Below, piece by piece: positions 9,912 to 19,434 of a stretch of DNA of 64,000 nt; position 1 is the stretch's first letter, and every line of letters starts with the position of its first letter. The DNA is taken from the NCBI GenBank assembly GCA_037355855.1, contig CM074766.1:1116001-1180000 (forward strand), read 5' to 3'. Below the pieces are notes generated by a model. That model ran no database searches, was not told where the DNA came from, and saw nothing but the letters and a program-made list of their open reading frames with translations. Origin of the DNA: Pseudo-nitzschia pungens. Its lineage: Eukaryota; Bacillariophyta; Bacillariophyceae; Bacillariales; Bacillariaceae. The position numbers were made by a program, and so were the translations under genes.

Positions 9912-9927
9912 GAACGATTAAGGGATA
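9912..9927 (-). repeat. right terminal inverted repeat of piggyBac-type element
   Basis: It reads GAACGATTAAGGGATA, exactly complementary to 6139-6154. It lies about 400 bp upstream of the transposase ATG. Confidence 0.7.
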
Positions 9928-10182
9928 AACAAGCATAGCTAATAGATCGTACAACAGAGAGATTCTACACGTAACTTTTACATATGTTTCCGGAGGCAAG
10001 GTTGGACGATCAAGGTTCGAGGTAGAAACACACGATACTCTCTATCTTGTCGAATCCCCTGGTCCAAAATGCGTCAGGGTGGCATCCTCGGTCCCTGCAT
10101 ACACACTTTCCGTCTTTCGATGGCTGCGACACGATCGAATGAATGTAAGCCCCATCGCCTTTTCTAGTTTAGTTCGACAACA
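9928..10182. other. short intergenic spacer
   Basis: DNA between the transposon end and the stop of the next minus-strand gene. No feature is seen. Confidence 0.5.
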
Positions 10183-10845
10183 TCAAAGTCGTCCCTGGCG
10201 GTACTTCAGCATTCCAACGGAAAAGATAAAGGCACAGGGCGCCGCCCAGATGAACATGTCTGCGCATCGCATGGCAAAGGCCATTCCCACGTTGCAGGGT
10301 CGCATATCGAGAAAGAAATGCCAGCAAAGGTAGATCGCAAAGACGATAATGTAGATCGCAAAGAGTTTACTCTCGCAGAGTATATACCGGATGCGTCGCA
10401 TCGAGTCGGGTGGTCCCGGAATGCTCTGAGCCTCGGACGCGCGCTGCTGACGGGGACTGTGCAGCCTGTACCCGGTAACGAGCACGCCACCCTTTCCGTC
10501 CTCCCCATAGGTGGAGGTAACGATGGGGACTCCCGGCATGCGGATCTTCTTCACCAGGTACATTGCAGCACCAATGTGGATGACGCCAAAGAAGGCGTTG
10601 GCAAAGAGCCATGCGTCGCACCGATCGAATCTGCTGGAGCAGCTGCGATGGTAATCGACCTGGGAGCATACACCACCAATAATAGCAATTCCGTTGGTGA
10701 AAAACGTGATTGTGTAGTAAAGAGCGAAGGGCGATTGCAAGCCCCGACTGTTGCTGGGGTTCGAAGGGTCGTACACCTCGTTAGAGGACGAGGCACCACC
10801 CTCGCCCACCATGCTTTCGATTTTCCTTCCGATCACTGCGGCCAT
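10183..10845 (-). CDS. four-helix integral membrane protein, function unknown
   Basis: A 220-residue protein from an ATG at 10845. It has four predicted membrane helices: about 41-60 (ALYYTITFFTNGIAIIGGVC), 78-98, 160-180 (LFAIYIIVFAIYLCWHFFLD) and 186-212. Between helices 1 and 2 is a loop with paired cysteines (HRSCSSRFDRCDAW), which could form a disulfide, and a longer hydrophilic loop separates helices 2 and 3. Helix 4 is also cysteine-rich. The layout is tetraspan-like, but the CCG motif of true tetraspanins is absent. No family is recognised. Confidence 0.75.
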   Translation of the reverse strand: MAAVIGRKIESMVGEGGASSSNEVYDPSNPSNSRGLQSPFALYYTITFFTNGIAIIGGVCSQVDYHRSCSSRFDRCDAWLFANAFFGVIHIGAAMYLVKKIRMPGVPIVTSTYGEDGKGGVLVTGYRLHSPRQQRASEAQSIPGPPDSMRRIRYILCESKLFAIYIIVFAIYLCWHFFLDMRPCNVGMAFAMRCADMFIWAAPCAFIFSVGMLKYRQGRL

Positions 10846-12364
10846 GATGTCCTGTCTTTCTTTTCTTTTTTTCTCGGTGCGTTACTGCAGCGCTGAATAA
10901 CGTTTTTCGGATTCTCCTGTTGTTGGCGCCGAACTCTTTGAATTTTGCAGGGCGATATACGCTTTCTCGGTCTCGGTCCTTGATTCTCTTACCGATGGTC
11001 TAATCGTCTCTACCATTTACGTCCTTATCAAAAGAGATGTTGGATGGCAGTATAGTTTGTCGTCTAGCCCCGTCCGTTAAATTGTTTTACTGCAATGCCA
11101 CTAATTGGCTTGTGCATGGGCAATCAGTTATTACCCTGTTCCAGTGAAACAATTATGATCAACGATCAACGATCAACGATCAACGATATGGAGCACGTCC
11201 TCGGTACCGAGAGGCGGTAGGTATGCATCGAACAAACGGAGTGGGTACATGGGAAGAAGTGGGTTGTTGTACCTGGTATCGTAAAGAAGATCTGTGAACG
11301 CTCGGTTCTCGATCGCCCATGTGCATTTTTTTAGAATAGCCCTATTCAAAAAGAAATTTTAAATTTCAAATCCCGTTGATTGACGGATGGAGAAAGGAAT
11401 CTCAAAATCTTTTGCGGGTCTTCAGTTTTCATTGGATATTACAACAACTACAAGACAAGCACGAAGATGCGAAGAACAGAAGCTAATTACTGCGGTATCG
11501 GAATTACTGTATTCATTTCAATTCAATCATCAAAAGGTGTCCCGTGGATAGCAGCAAGAAAGTTTCCTTTGAAGACTTCACAGAAGAGTACGGCAATGTC
11601 ATATGATTGACTTTTAACAAGAGGAAGCTGAACAAAGATGAGCAAACTGGAACCTTACTACTGCTACACATCATAATAAAATACTTTGTATTACATTTTT
11701 TCATCGCATAGACATGTTCTTTTGTTGTTGTTATTTGCAGCCTTTCTTTAAATTATTGGTATTCTATGCATCCTGCAGTAGCAAACGTTCACCTTGGGCT
11801 TCTGATGCGACAAAAATGTTGTCTATAGAGAGAGTGAGCTCGGAGTTCCAGCAAAAGCTACGGATACTATACTGCCACTTCTAGCTAGCTCGAAGCGGCA
11901 CATATGTGTATGTGTAATCCTTCGAAACGATAACATGTACTACAGGGCTTCAGCACGTATTGAAAAGTTCTTTTCAAGGTACCAGATGCTGCACCGTGTC
12001 GTATTTATTCAAATCATCCTTCTGTAGTACTACGATACGGGCTTCGTGTCAATCCTTTGCTCAGACGGAGCAAAGAAACACGAGAAACCAACCAACCAAC
12101 CAACCCTGTCATTCAAAGCGTACGGGTTCATCAAAGCTGCAAACATCCCGCAAAGATACAGTTCCGATTTTCTGTTCCGACTCTGGTAGCCGGTCCACCG
12201 TCCCGGCAGCACTCTACTATACAAAGCTACCAAAGTATCGCTTTCGCACAAACAGCTCAGAGAGATTGCATAGAAAAAGTCTGCGGTGTTTCTCGGGTTC
12301 TTTCGTTCCTGCTCCACTGTGCATAGAGGGAAGGAACCGTTCGACGTTGGAGTATGAGCTTCCA
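10846..12364. other. intergenic spacer
   Basis: This holds the upstream region of the four-helix protein gene and the 3' side of the sulfotransferase-like gene. It contains the AACGATC repeat and AT-rich DNA. Short frames near 11380 and 11960 show no protein-like composition. Confidence 0.5.
11157..11187. repeat. 7-bp tandem repeat (AACGATC)n
   Basis: Four consecutive copies of AACGATC, the last ending in A. Confidence 0.85.
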
Positions 12365-14845
12365 TTATGGATCGCTGTTGCTATCGTCGGTCTGATCTTT
12401 CGTTGGTTCATCGCTGGAAGAGTTGCTCGTCGTTTTCTTGTCATCGTCACCACCGGAGGATTTTTTTGTTCCGTCTCCGTCCTTATTTGTGTTGTCATCT
12501 TTGGTAGACGACCGGTTTGTGTCATTCCCGTCGTCACTGTTGTGTTCGCTGTCATCGTCATCTTCTTCCTTGTCGTTGTTCTCGTCTTCGTTGTCGTTTG
12601 ACGTTTCGTCCTTTTTGGTTTCGTCGTTGTTGCCGGAGGAGTCTTTCGCATCGTTTCGTTCCTTCTTCTGGTCGTCATTGTCGTCGCCAGCGGAGGATTT
12701 CTCCGTTGAGTTCCCGTCCTTCGCTGACTCCCCGTCACCGTCGGAGGAGCTTTTCGTTTCGTCGTCGCCATTCTTTGACGATCGCTTTTTCTTCTTTTTC
12801 TTCTTCTTTTCGCCGCTGCGATTGTTGGAAGATTTTTTTTCGTCGTTCCCGTTGGTCTTGTGGTTGTGATCGGAACGATCCGAAGAGTCAGCAGATGGTG
12901 GGTCTTCGGTCCCATTCTCTGTCTCGCTGTTGCTGCTATCGCTCTTTGCACGAGAAGACTTTTTCTGTTTCTTGTCATTGCTGTTGTTGCTCTTTTCGTC
13001 GTCCACGGACGACGGCTTCTCCCCATTCTCATCGGTGTGCTCTTCCTCGCTGCTTTCGTTTTTGGTTGTTTCCGAGGACTTTGACGTTTTTTCGATTGCG
13101 TCCTTGTCGTCGTTGCTGCCGTTCGTTTCGTTCTTGGTTCGGGCCGACTTGCCCTGTTCGGTTTCGCTGCCGCCGCTCGTCGTCCCGGAAGAATCCGTCT
13201 CGGTGGTTTCCGTCGGTTTCGGTTCCGCGTCCCCGTCGCTCGACTCGGGGTCTTTGTTCTGTGCGGACTTGGCACCATCGTCGCTCGGCTTTCCATCGGT
13301 GGAGTTGTTCCCGTTGTTGGAGGCTTGCGTCGATGTCAAAGACGAAGACGAAGTTGGAATCCCGCGCTTTCCGAGGTCCGCATCCGTCCACGGCTGGTAC
13401 CCGGCCACGGCGTCCTCCGTTTCCCAGTCCACGCGGTCCGTCACGTACTCGACAAACTCTGCGGTCATGTGCGCCGCCGTGTCGAGGGGATGTGGAAACA
13501 CCTTGCCAATGCCGCAGGGGAGGACATCGGCAGTTCCATCGCCGTTGCCGTCGCCGTCGTGGTCGAACGCCGTGGCGTACCACCCAGTCTCGTCGAGAAT
13601 TCCCGCCAGGACCTCGGAACGAAAGGTCTCCGCCAGCGTCTCGTAGCGCACCGTGATGCGTCTCCGGACCGACGGCCAGTGGTCGAGGACCCCGTGGTGG
13701 TTGTTCAGCTTGGCGGCCCGCAGGTCGATGACCGAGTCAAAAGGGAGTCCGCCGCGCTGGGTTGCGCTCTCGCTCTTGCCGTTGGTTTTGTCGCTTTCGC
13801 TCGACGACGACAGCGGCCGGTGCTCGTAGAGGGCGTCCCCGGTGGTGGTGCGGCTCCCGTGTTTCTTCTCCGCGCAGGGAACCACCTCGTCGTAGGCAAA
13901 GCCCATCTGGCAGACGGGTCCGGTGGCGTTGGCCAGGGCCTCGTCGCGGGGGGGCCGCTCCGTCGTCCAGGGCCGGTTCAGAAAGTCCTTCCAGTCCAGG
14001 GCGACCCAGTGGCCGTTGTCGAGGGTTTCCTGGCTTTGGACGTGCACGTGCGCCGGGGCGTACTCGGGGCTGATCCGCATCCGCTCCAGCCAGTCGTAGG
14101 CGTTGAGGGTGACGTGGACGACGATCGTGTCGCGGCGAGGCCTCGGCGAGGAAGCCACGGACCCCGCGGCCTTGGCGTCCGCGGACGCCTCGTCGTCCTG
14201 AAACAGATAGCCGGGTCGCTGGAGTTCCGTCGAGACGTCGGCGTGTGGAAAGCACTCGGCCAGGCGGTCCCTCATCCAGTCGGTTCCGGAATGGCGTTCT
14301 CCCAGGACGACGATCCGGTATTCGTCGTTGGGAATCTCGTCGATGAGCGAGACGTACTGGTCGTGGCTGTTGGCGCTTCCCCCTCCGGGAGACGACGACG
14401 AGACGGACAGGAATCCTCCCCAGAGCATGGCACCGAAGGCTGTCATCAGAATCCCGTACTTCCAGAGCTTGGGTGAGTGGTGAAAGAGGGGATCGCGTGC
14501 GTCGTAGCGATCGTAGGGGTTGTTGTTGTGGTTGTGGTAGCTCCTGCTTCGATTGTTGCCCGGATCGAACAAATGCAAGTGCGACGGATTGTGTCTCCGG
14601 AGCAGCGATTGTTGCGGAAGTCCGTGGGAAACGCTGTAGTTTCGGTTGTGGTGGCTTCCGCTGCGGCTCATGAGCATCCGTTGCTCGTCGTCGTGATAGT
14701 AGTCCTCGTCGCTGGTATTATCGTCGTCGTCGCCGCCGCCGCCGCCATACTCATCATCGTCGTCTTCGTCTTCCCAGGGATCTTCCTCGTCATCATGGTC
14801 CTGGATGAAAAAGGGATTTACTCTGGAGTTGGTATTGTGCGACAT
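12365..14845 (-). CDS. type II membrane sulfotransferase-like protein with long charged tail
   Basis: An 826-residue protein from an ATG at 14845. Residues 1-125 are a cytosolic, very acidic then His/Asn-rich segment. A single membrane helix follows at about 130-150 (YGILMTAFGAMLWGGFLSVS). The lumenal domain opens with a P-loop-like motif VVLGERHSGTDWMRDRL (about 179-195), matching the 5'-phosphosulfate-binding loop of Golgi-type sulfotransferases (R-x-S-G-T-x-W). The folded domain ends near residue 490 (GYQPWTDADLGKRG). The last 330 or so residues are almost entirely Ser, Asp, Asn, Glu, Lys and Thr, with a Lys run near 690. The tail is unusual for the family. It probably transfers sulfate to glycans or proteins in the Golgi, an inference from the one motif and topology. 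Confidence 0.7.
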   Translation of the reverse strand: MSHNTNSRVNPFFIQDHDDEEDPWEDEDDDDEYGGGGGDDDDNTSDEDYYHDDEQRMLMSRSGSHHNRNYSVSHGLPQQSLLRRHNPSHLHLFDPGNNRSRSYHNHNNNPYDRYDARDPLFHHSPKLWKYGILMTAFGAMLWGGFLSVSSSSPGGGSANSHDQYVSLIDEIPNDEYRIVVLGERHSGTDWMRDRLAECFPHADVSTELQRPGYLFQDDEASADAKAAGSVASSPRPRRDTIVVHVTLNAYDWLERMRISPEYAPAHVHVQSQETLDNGHWVALDWKDFLNRPWTTERPPRDEALANATGPVCQMGFAYDEVVPCAEKKHGSRTTTGDALYEHRPLSSSSESDKTNGKSESATQRGGLPFDSVIDLRAAKLNNHHGVLDHWPSVRRRITVRYETLAETFRSEVLAGILDETGWYATAFDHDGDGNGDGTADVLPCGIGKVFPHPLDTAAHMTAEFVEYVTDRVDWETEDAVAGYQPWTDADLGKRGIPTSSSSLTSTQASNNGNNSTDGKPSDDGAKSAQNKDPESSDGDAEPKPTETTETDSSGTTSGGSETEQGKSARTKNETNGSNDDKDAIEKTSKSSETTKNESSEEEHTDENGEKPSSVDDEKSNNSNDKKQKKSSRAKSDSSNSETENGTEDPPSADSSDRSDHNHKTNGNDEKKSSNNRSGEKKKKKKKKRSSKNGDDETKSSSDGDGESAKDGNSTEKSSAGDDNDDQKKERNDAKDSSGNNDETKKDETSNDNEDENNDKEEDDDDSEHNSDDGNDTNRSSTKDDNTNKDGDGTKKSSGGDDDKKTTSNSSSDEPTKDQTDDSNSDP

Positions 14846-16064
14846 GTTGCTGGTGGACCGTTGGTCTCGATGTGGATGGTAGCTGTTACAAATACTTTGT
14901 AATTCTAATAATAATGCCTTGTCGCGATTTCGTTGTCAATTTCACTCGCACTGACACCGAAGTGTTCTCAGTGCATTATTTCCAAGCGAGAGTTGATGGG
15001 TTTCTGCTGGTACCGGGGCGGTTGGAGAGGCGAAACAAGGCTCGATTGTGCTAGTATGAGTGCCGTGAGCAAAGGGATCGAGTGAGAGGAGATAACGATC
15101 GATGATGACTACAATCTTGTACCGTTTCTCTTATTTTGTGACGGACAATATATGTAAAATTGTGTATTTTTGTTGTTGTTCTCTTCGATTCTTGTACACA
15201 AAGTTACTCATACGGTAGTTGTAATCTTACCCTTCGGTTGGCGTGGGTATATTACCGAAATCCGGTACGCTTAGGAGAGAGACACGGGTCAGTCCATTGG
15301 TTGGGCACGAAAAAATGGTATGAAACAAACTTCGTTTTGTCCGAACGGGAACGAGAAGACACGAATCTTCCTCTTTTGCTTCCGGACACTACGAAGTACA
15401 CCTACGAGTACTTGTACTACGTTCTACGTATTACGTTAGCTACCTACGGTGCACGGTACGGGGAAGAAGCTTGATGACTGTTTTGGATGGCGGGAACTTT
15501 GGTTCGCCGCTTAGGCTTGGCACTCCTGGTTAACCGGGAATGGTATCGTACCCTTCGTACGTACTGCTAGGTAAAATTATAAATAAGGTTAGGGTGATAC
15601 TCAAATTGCGATTGGAGATACCGATATCTTTATCGCTTCAATCATCTATCATCATCTTGCCGAACGTCTACTCGGTGTCACAGGAAAAGTAAGTCTACTT
15701 GTAACCACAGTACAAGCACTACCTACTACTATCCTGCCGACCGATCCATTATCGAATCATTCATCATCCGAACCCTTCCTTCCAGGCGGAGTCGAATCGT
15801 ACATCGACTAGTAGCGTAATTACGGTACAAGGTAAGTTACAAGCAATCTCACTGATGTGCGTAAGGTTTACTAGTACCGACCGTGCCTTCCTCGCTGCCG
15901 ATCCGACGAATCAACTAAGTTACCGGTAAGATTATGTACAGGTACATGTACTCTGTCCCGACAACGACTTTTGGATCCAGACGCATTCCTTCCAGAGACA
16001 AACACTATTACCGTGCTAGTGCGCATAATCAATCGAAACCACACGACCCCAACCCGATTCTACC
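14846..16064. other. intergenic spacer between divergent genes
   Basis: It separates the sulfotransferase-like gene (minus) from the psbQ-like gene (plus). It contains GTTACCGGTAAGATTATG with GTACAGGTACATGTAC near 15918-15950 and AATAAGGTTAGGG near 15585. No gene is recognised. Confidence 0.5.
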
Positions 16065-17344
16065 ATGAAGCTTCTCTGCAACCTGTTTCTCCTCTCCGCG
16101 TTCCTCGGCACCACCAGCGGATTCTCCGCCCCAAATCTTCCCTCCAAGACGGTGTCGAACACCCAGCTGCGGGCCGAGCTCGGCCGTCGCGAGATGCTGA
16201 CCGCCGCCGCCCTTTCCGCCGGAGCCCTCGTCGTTCCTTTCGAGGCCGCCTTTGCCGAATACGTTCCCCAATACAAGGACATGCAACAAATCTACTGTAC
16301 GTTGCGTTGCGTTGCGCTGCGTTCCGCGCACGGAAACGGAAACGGCCAAACCCCCGTGGAATGCACAGAGAGAGAGAGAGAGAGCCGCAACCGCGGAGCG
16401 ATGGTCCCGGCATCCGTGCGATTGGTCGGGGTTGGAAGTCATCTCGCACCGCGGATGGGACCAGTGCTCTCGCGGTGATTCGAGTCTGGGAATCGCGCCG
16501 ATGATTCCGTTGGTCGAACCAGAATCGAACCGTCCGTCGAACGACGAATTGACGCGACGAAACGCGACGAAACGGACCGAGTACAAATCTTCTGCGGGGT
16601 ATCTCTCTTGTCGCTTTCTCCATCGCATCGCATTGCATCACATCACATCATACCACATCGTACCGATCTCACTTTGCCTCTCGATCGTTTTTCTGCGCCC
16701 CACACAAAACCTCTGTGCTGCATTTTGAATCGATGAATGGATGCCATTTGCGAATTGTGATTGACCTTTGTCGAATGCGTTTGGACAACGTCGATCGCAT
16801 TCATTTTCGATCGCCCCCACCATACACGTACCAAACAAAAAAAACATAAACGAAACGACAAATGGGTCGAAACGGAACGGGATTGACTTGCGTGTTCTTT
16901 CCGGAACGATACGACGTCGAATTCGAATGATCGCGGTCGCATTATTTGTTATTTTGTATGTGTCCAGTCCTCGGAGCCTCCCTCGACAAATTGATTGCCA
17001 AGCTCGAAGATCCCACCCAGCTCGAATCGGCCCTCTCCGGTGTCAAGGCCTTCAACAAGGACCCGACCTTTTACAGTGGATACGCCAAGAACTTTATCAT
17101 GAAAACCGTCAAGAAGGGATCGGACCGTGATCCCCGCGTCGGATACATCAAGCAGGCCTCGACGCTGATCGGATCCCTCGAGACCGTCCTGGAGGGTGGG
17201 GACGCGCTCATGAACGAAAAATCCACCTCGGCCGAGGCGGTGGCCCGCGTCAAAAAGGCCCAGGGCCTCATTGCCAAGTTCATCGAGGAATCCGGCGTCG
17301 AGCAGGACGAAAAGCTTTCGGCCTTTGTTGCCGCCCACAAATAA
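16065..17344 (+). CDS. psbQ: PsbQ-type oxygen-evolving enhancer protein (thylakoid lumen)
   Basis: Two exons, 16065-16296 and 16968-17344, encode 202 residues; the 671-bp intron starts GTACGT, ends TGTCCAG, and keeps the frame (phase 1). The N-terminus is a three-part targeting signal: an ER-type signal peptide with cleavage at SG|F20SAP; a transit region; and a twin-arginine lumen signal (R41-R42-E-M-L, then a hydrophobic stretch) ending AFA|E65. The mature part, about 138 residues, is helical (YFLGASLDKLIAKL, VKAFNKDPTFYSGYAKNFI, IKQASTLIGSLETVL, KKAQGLIAKFIEESG), fitting the PsbQ four-helix bundle. It is expected to bind the lumenal face of photosystem II and support oxygen evolution. Psb31, another extrinsic protein with a related fold, is the main alternative. 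Confidence 0.82.
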
Positions 17345-18646
17345 GGAACCGAACGGCACGCCATTTTCGAAACCCAAACAATTTCCGCGGGCTCGGAGAC
17401 AATTTGCGAGTGGCAGAGTGCGTGCGTGGTAGCGTGTTCGAAACCACACGGATGGTGATGGTTTCGGGAGAACGCGCCAAAACGACGGGTCACTCCGTCG
17501 TTGTGACAAACGAAACAAATACACGACTAATACATAGATTTTTGGAGTGAAGAACAGACCCAACGGATCAATCCTCAGATTATTTCATCCAATGTTTAGC
17601 CTGTTGTACTCGTTGGAGAGAGCATGGAGTGGAACGATTCATTTTTTGGTAGTTTTCTAGAGTAGTACTATATAGCTAATAAATTGATCCCAACCAATGC
17701 TCTACCGGTATGGTTTTCCTCAATGATGTTCTGTGACCGCCCTACACGGATCATCAAAGTTCGTATCGCAACTCCTTGCATCATTGTCGCTGATTATTTA
17801 TTCTCAAGAAATGTTCTTCCAAAGGAGTTCATTCCGATGTTTCACGAGATGTCAAATTGTGGTCGTACAAGATCCATCATTTTGTTGATTGACAGTGTTG
17901 ATAATTCATTCTCAAAAATCAATCATGCTCAGTTGAAAGTGATTTTGATTGATTCAATCACTAATCCATTCCCAAAAGCAGCACCCTCACTCCATCAAAC
18001 GCACGATTTTTTCAACTTGAGCACCACGTCACACCCAAAAATGATTCTTCTGATCATTCACGAACACATCGCGACACGCAAAGCTACTATGTAGTTTTGT
18101 ACAGGGTTATCATGAACGGTATGTGAAAGAAAAAGAAGTAAGATTTTACCGTACGAGGTTCGGAGTACAGTAAGGTTACTCGTACCTTAATTACTGTACG
18201 GTAAACTTATCCGAATCATCAGTTTTCACTCGCAGATCGATTGCTGAGTGAGTGAAGCAAAGCATGCAAGCGAGCAACGAATGAGTACGTCTCGTGTGCT
18301 GGCATCGATCAACATCACATCCTTTTGTGACAACGTATCTACCCACACACACGAACACTAAGGTTACTCGTAGTAGCACCGAGAACGATCCCACCAAGGA
18401 CGTCCTCACCAAAAATCCATAGCGTAACCAACACATTGAGTTGCTGTGTTGGACCAAACGTCGACCAGACCAAGTTCATTTGATTGATTCAATTTAGAAG
18501 CTTGCCATCGAGAGAAACAGTTTTCGCTCGTTCGACCGTCAAGCAACATCTCTGTCAAACCAGTCGCAAGTTGTCACAACGTAACAAGGAAAAAATCGAT
18601 CGGAACTAATTCATAATTGAATATCAAACAATAGAATAGTATCACC
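17345..18646. other. intergenic spacer
   Basis: This holds the 3' region of psbQ and the upstream region of the PDZ gene. A frame at 17684-18094 is open for 136 codons but is low in protein-like content. Motifs GTAAGATTTTACCGTAC and CAGTAAGGTTACTCG occur near 18138-18185, with a second AAGGTTACTCG near 18361. Confidence 0.5.
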
Positions 18647-19434
18647 ATGAAGACCACGACAGCAATCATTCTCACATCCACAAGCGCCGCCGTCAGCGCT
18701 TTTAGCCCAATTTCTACTCCTCTCGGTGCCAGAACGAGCACACAATTGTACGGACTCTTTGACGGAGTGAAAGAGGCGTTCACACAGCCTCCATCTTCTT
18801 TGGACTCTGAAAGAGAAACACCGATCGATCGATGGATGGGATGGAGTGTAGTTTCCGAGAACGTCGTGAAGGAATCCGCTGTGCCTACTGGTACGTTTAT
18901 GATATTCCTTTTGCTGAGGGAACTCTTTTCAGCGAATGCTACTGAAGATGAACATTCTGCATCTTGTTTTCAGTTTCTTACCAATGCTCTGCTGTCTTCC
19001 ATATATTTTCATCGGTTCGTGCCTCGCCGTGGTATTTCGTTGTTCGAACAGACTTCGTTGACTCGATGGACGAAAAGAATTACGTAGGTGTCGCTCTGCA
19101 AAAACCCATGGGAATCGTCTTCGAAGAAAACGATTCGGAATTCGGTGGAATCTTTGTCCAATCCCTAACGGAAGAAGGCGCCGCCGCCCAAAATGGGGTT
19201 ATCCAACCCGGTGACCAATTGATCACGGTTGGAACGAAAAACGTCAGTGGACTCGACTTTGACGACGCCCTCGCCGCCATCATCGAATCCGAAGAGGAGT
19301 TCACGTCCCTCAGTCTTTTCCGGGGATCCGCCAAGCAATTCTACGGCCCCACCGGACCCAGCCAAGAATGGTTGAAGGCCTACTGTGAAAAGGGAGGAGT
19401 GGGTGCAAACACGGCAGAAACACCGGCGGAATAA
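18647..19434 (+). CDS. plastid-targeted PDZ-domain protein
   Basis: Exon 1 is 18647-18890 (donor GTACGT); the preferred exon 2 is 19052-19434, giving 208 residues (intron 161 bp, phase 1). A second acceptor at 18973 is also in frame and would add 26 residues. The presequence is a short signal peptide with the diatom plastid cleavage motif VSA|F19SPIS. The C-terminal part is a PDZ fold: carboxylate-binding loop [10 protein letters not shown], then [18 protein letters not shown] and [27 protein letters not shown]. No protease domain is present, so it is a PDZ-only scaffold, probably in the plastid stroma or thylakoid; its partner is unknown. The 5' ATG is in good context (ATCACCATGAAG). Confidence 0.82.

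Larger units (their letters stand above)
6139..9927 (-). mobile_element. piggyBac-type DNA transposon, apparently intact
   Basis: A 3.8-kb candidate element bounded by a perfect 16-bp inverted repeat, TATCCCTTAATCGTTC at 6139-6154 and its complement at 9912-9927. Inside each end lies a second shared motif, AATACTnnTATAGAAGTACA, at 6161-6180 and 9892-9911. Between them is one uninterrupted 935-residue piggyBac transposase gene on the minus strand. piggyBac elements insert at TTAA; here TTAA sits inside the inverted repeat (6144-6147 and 9918-9921), so the exact boundary is not settled. The intact ORF and matching ends suggest recent activity (inference). Confidence 0.75.

Noticed and set aside
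11157..11187. CRISPR-like appearance of short direct repeats (here and in other arrays)
   Set aside because: Repeats are contiguous with no spacers; the genome is eukaryotic.
12423..14476. Long plus-strand frames opposite the sulfotransferase-like gene
   Set aside because: They are mirror images of its low-complexity codons; the composition (Cys/Arg/Phe/Ser runs) is not protein-like, while the minus frame has an ATG, a membrane helix and a P-loop motif.
17684..18094. 136-codon frame downstream of psbQ
   Set aside because: Composition is typical of AT-rich noncoding DNA, and no domain, signal or splice partner is visible.
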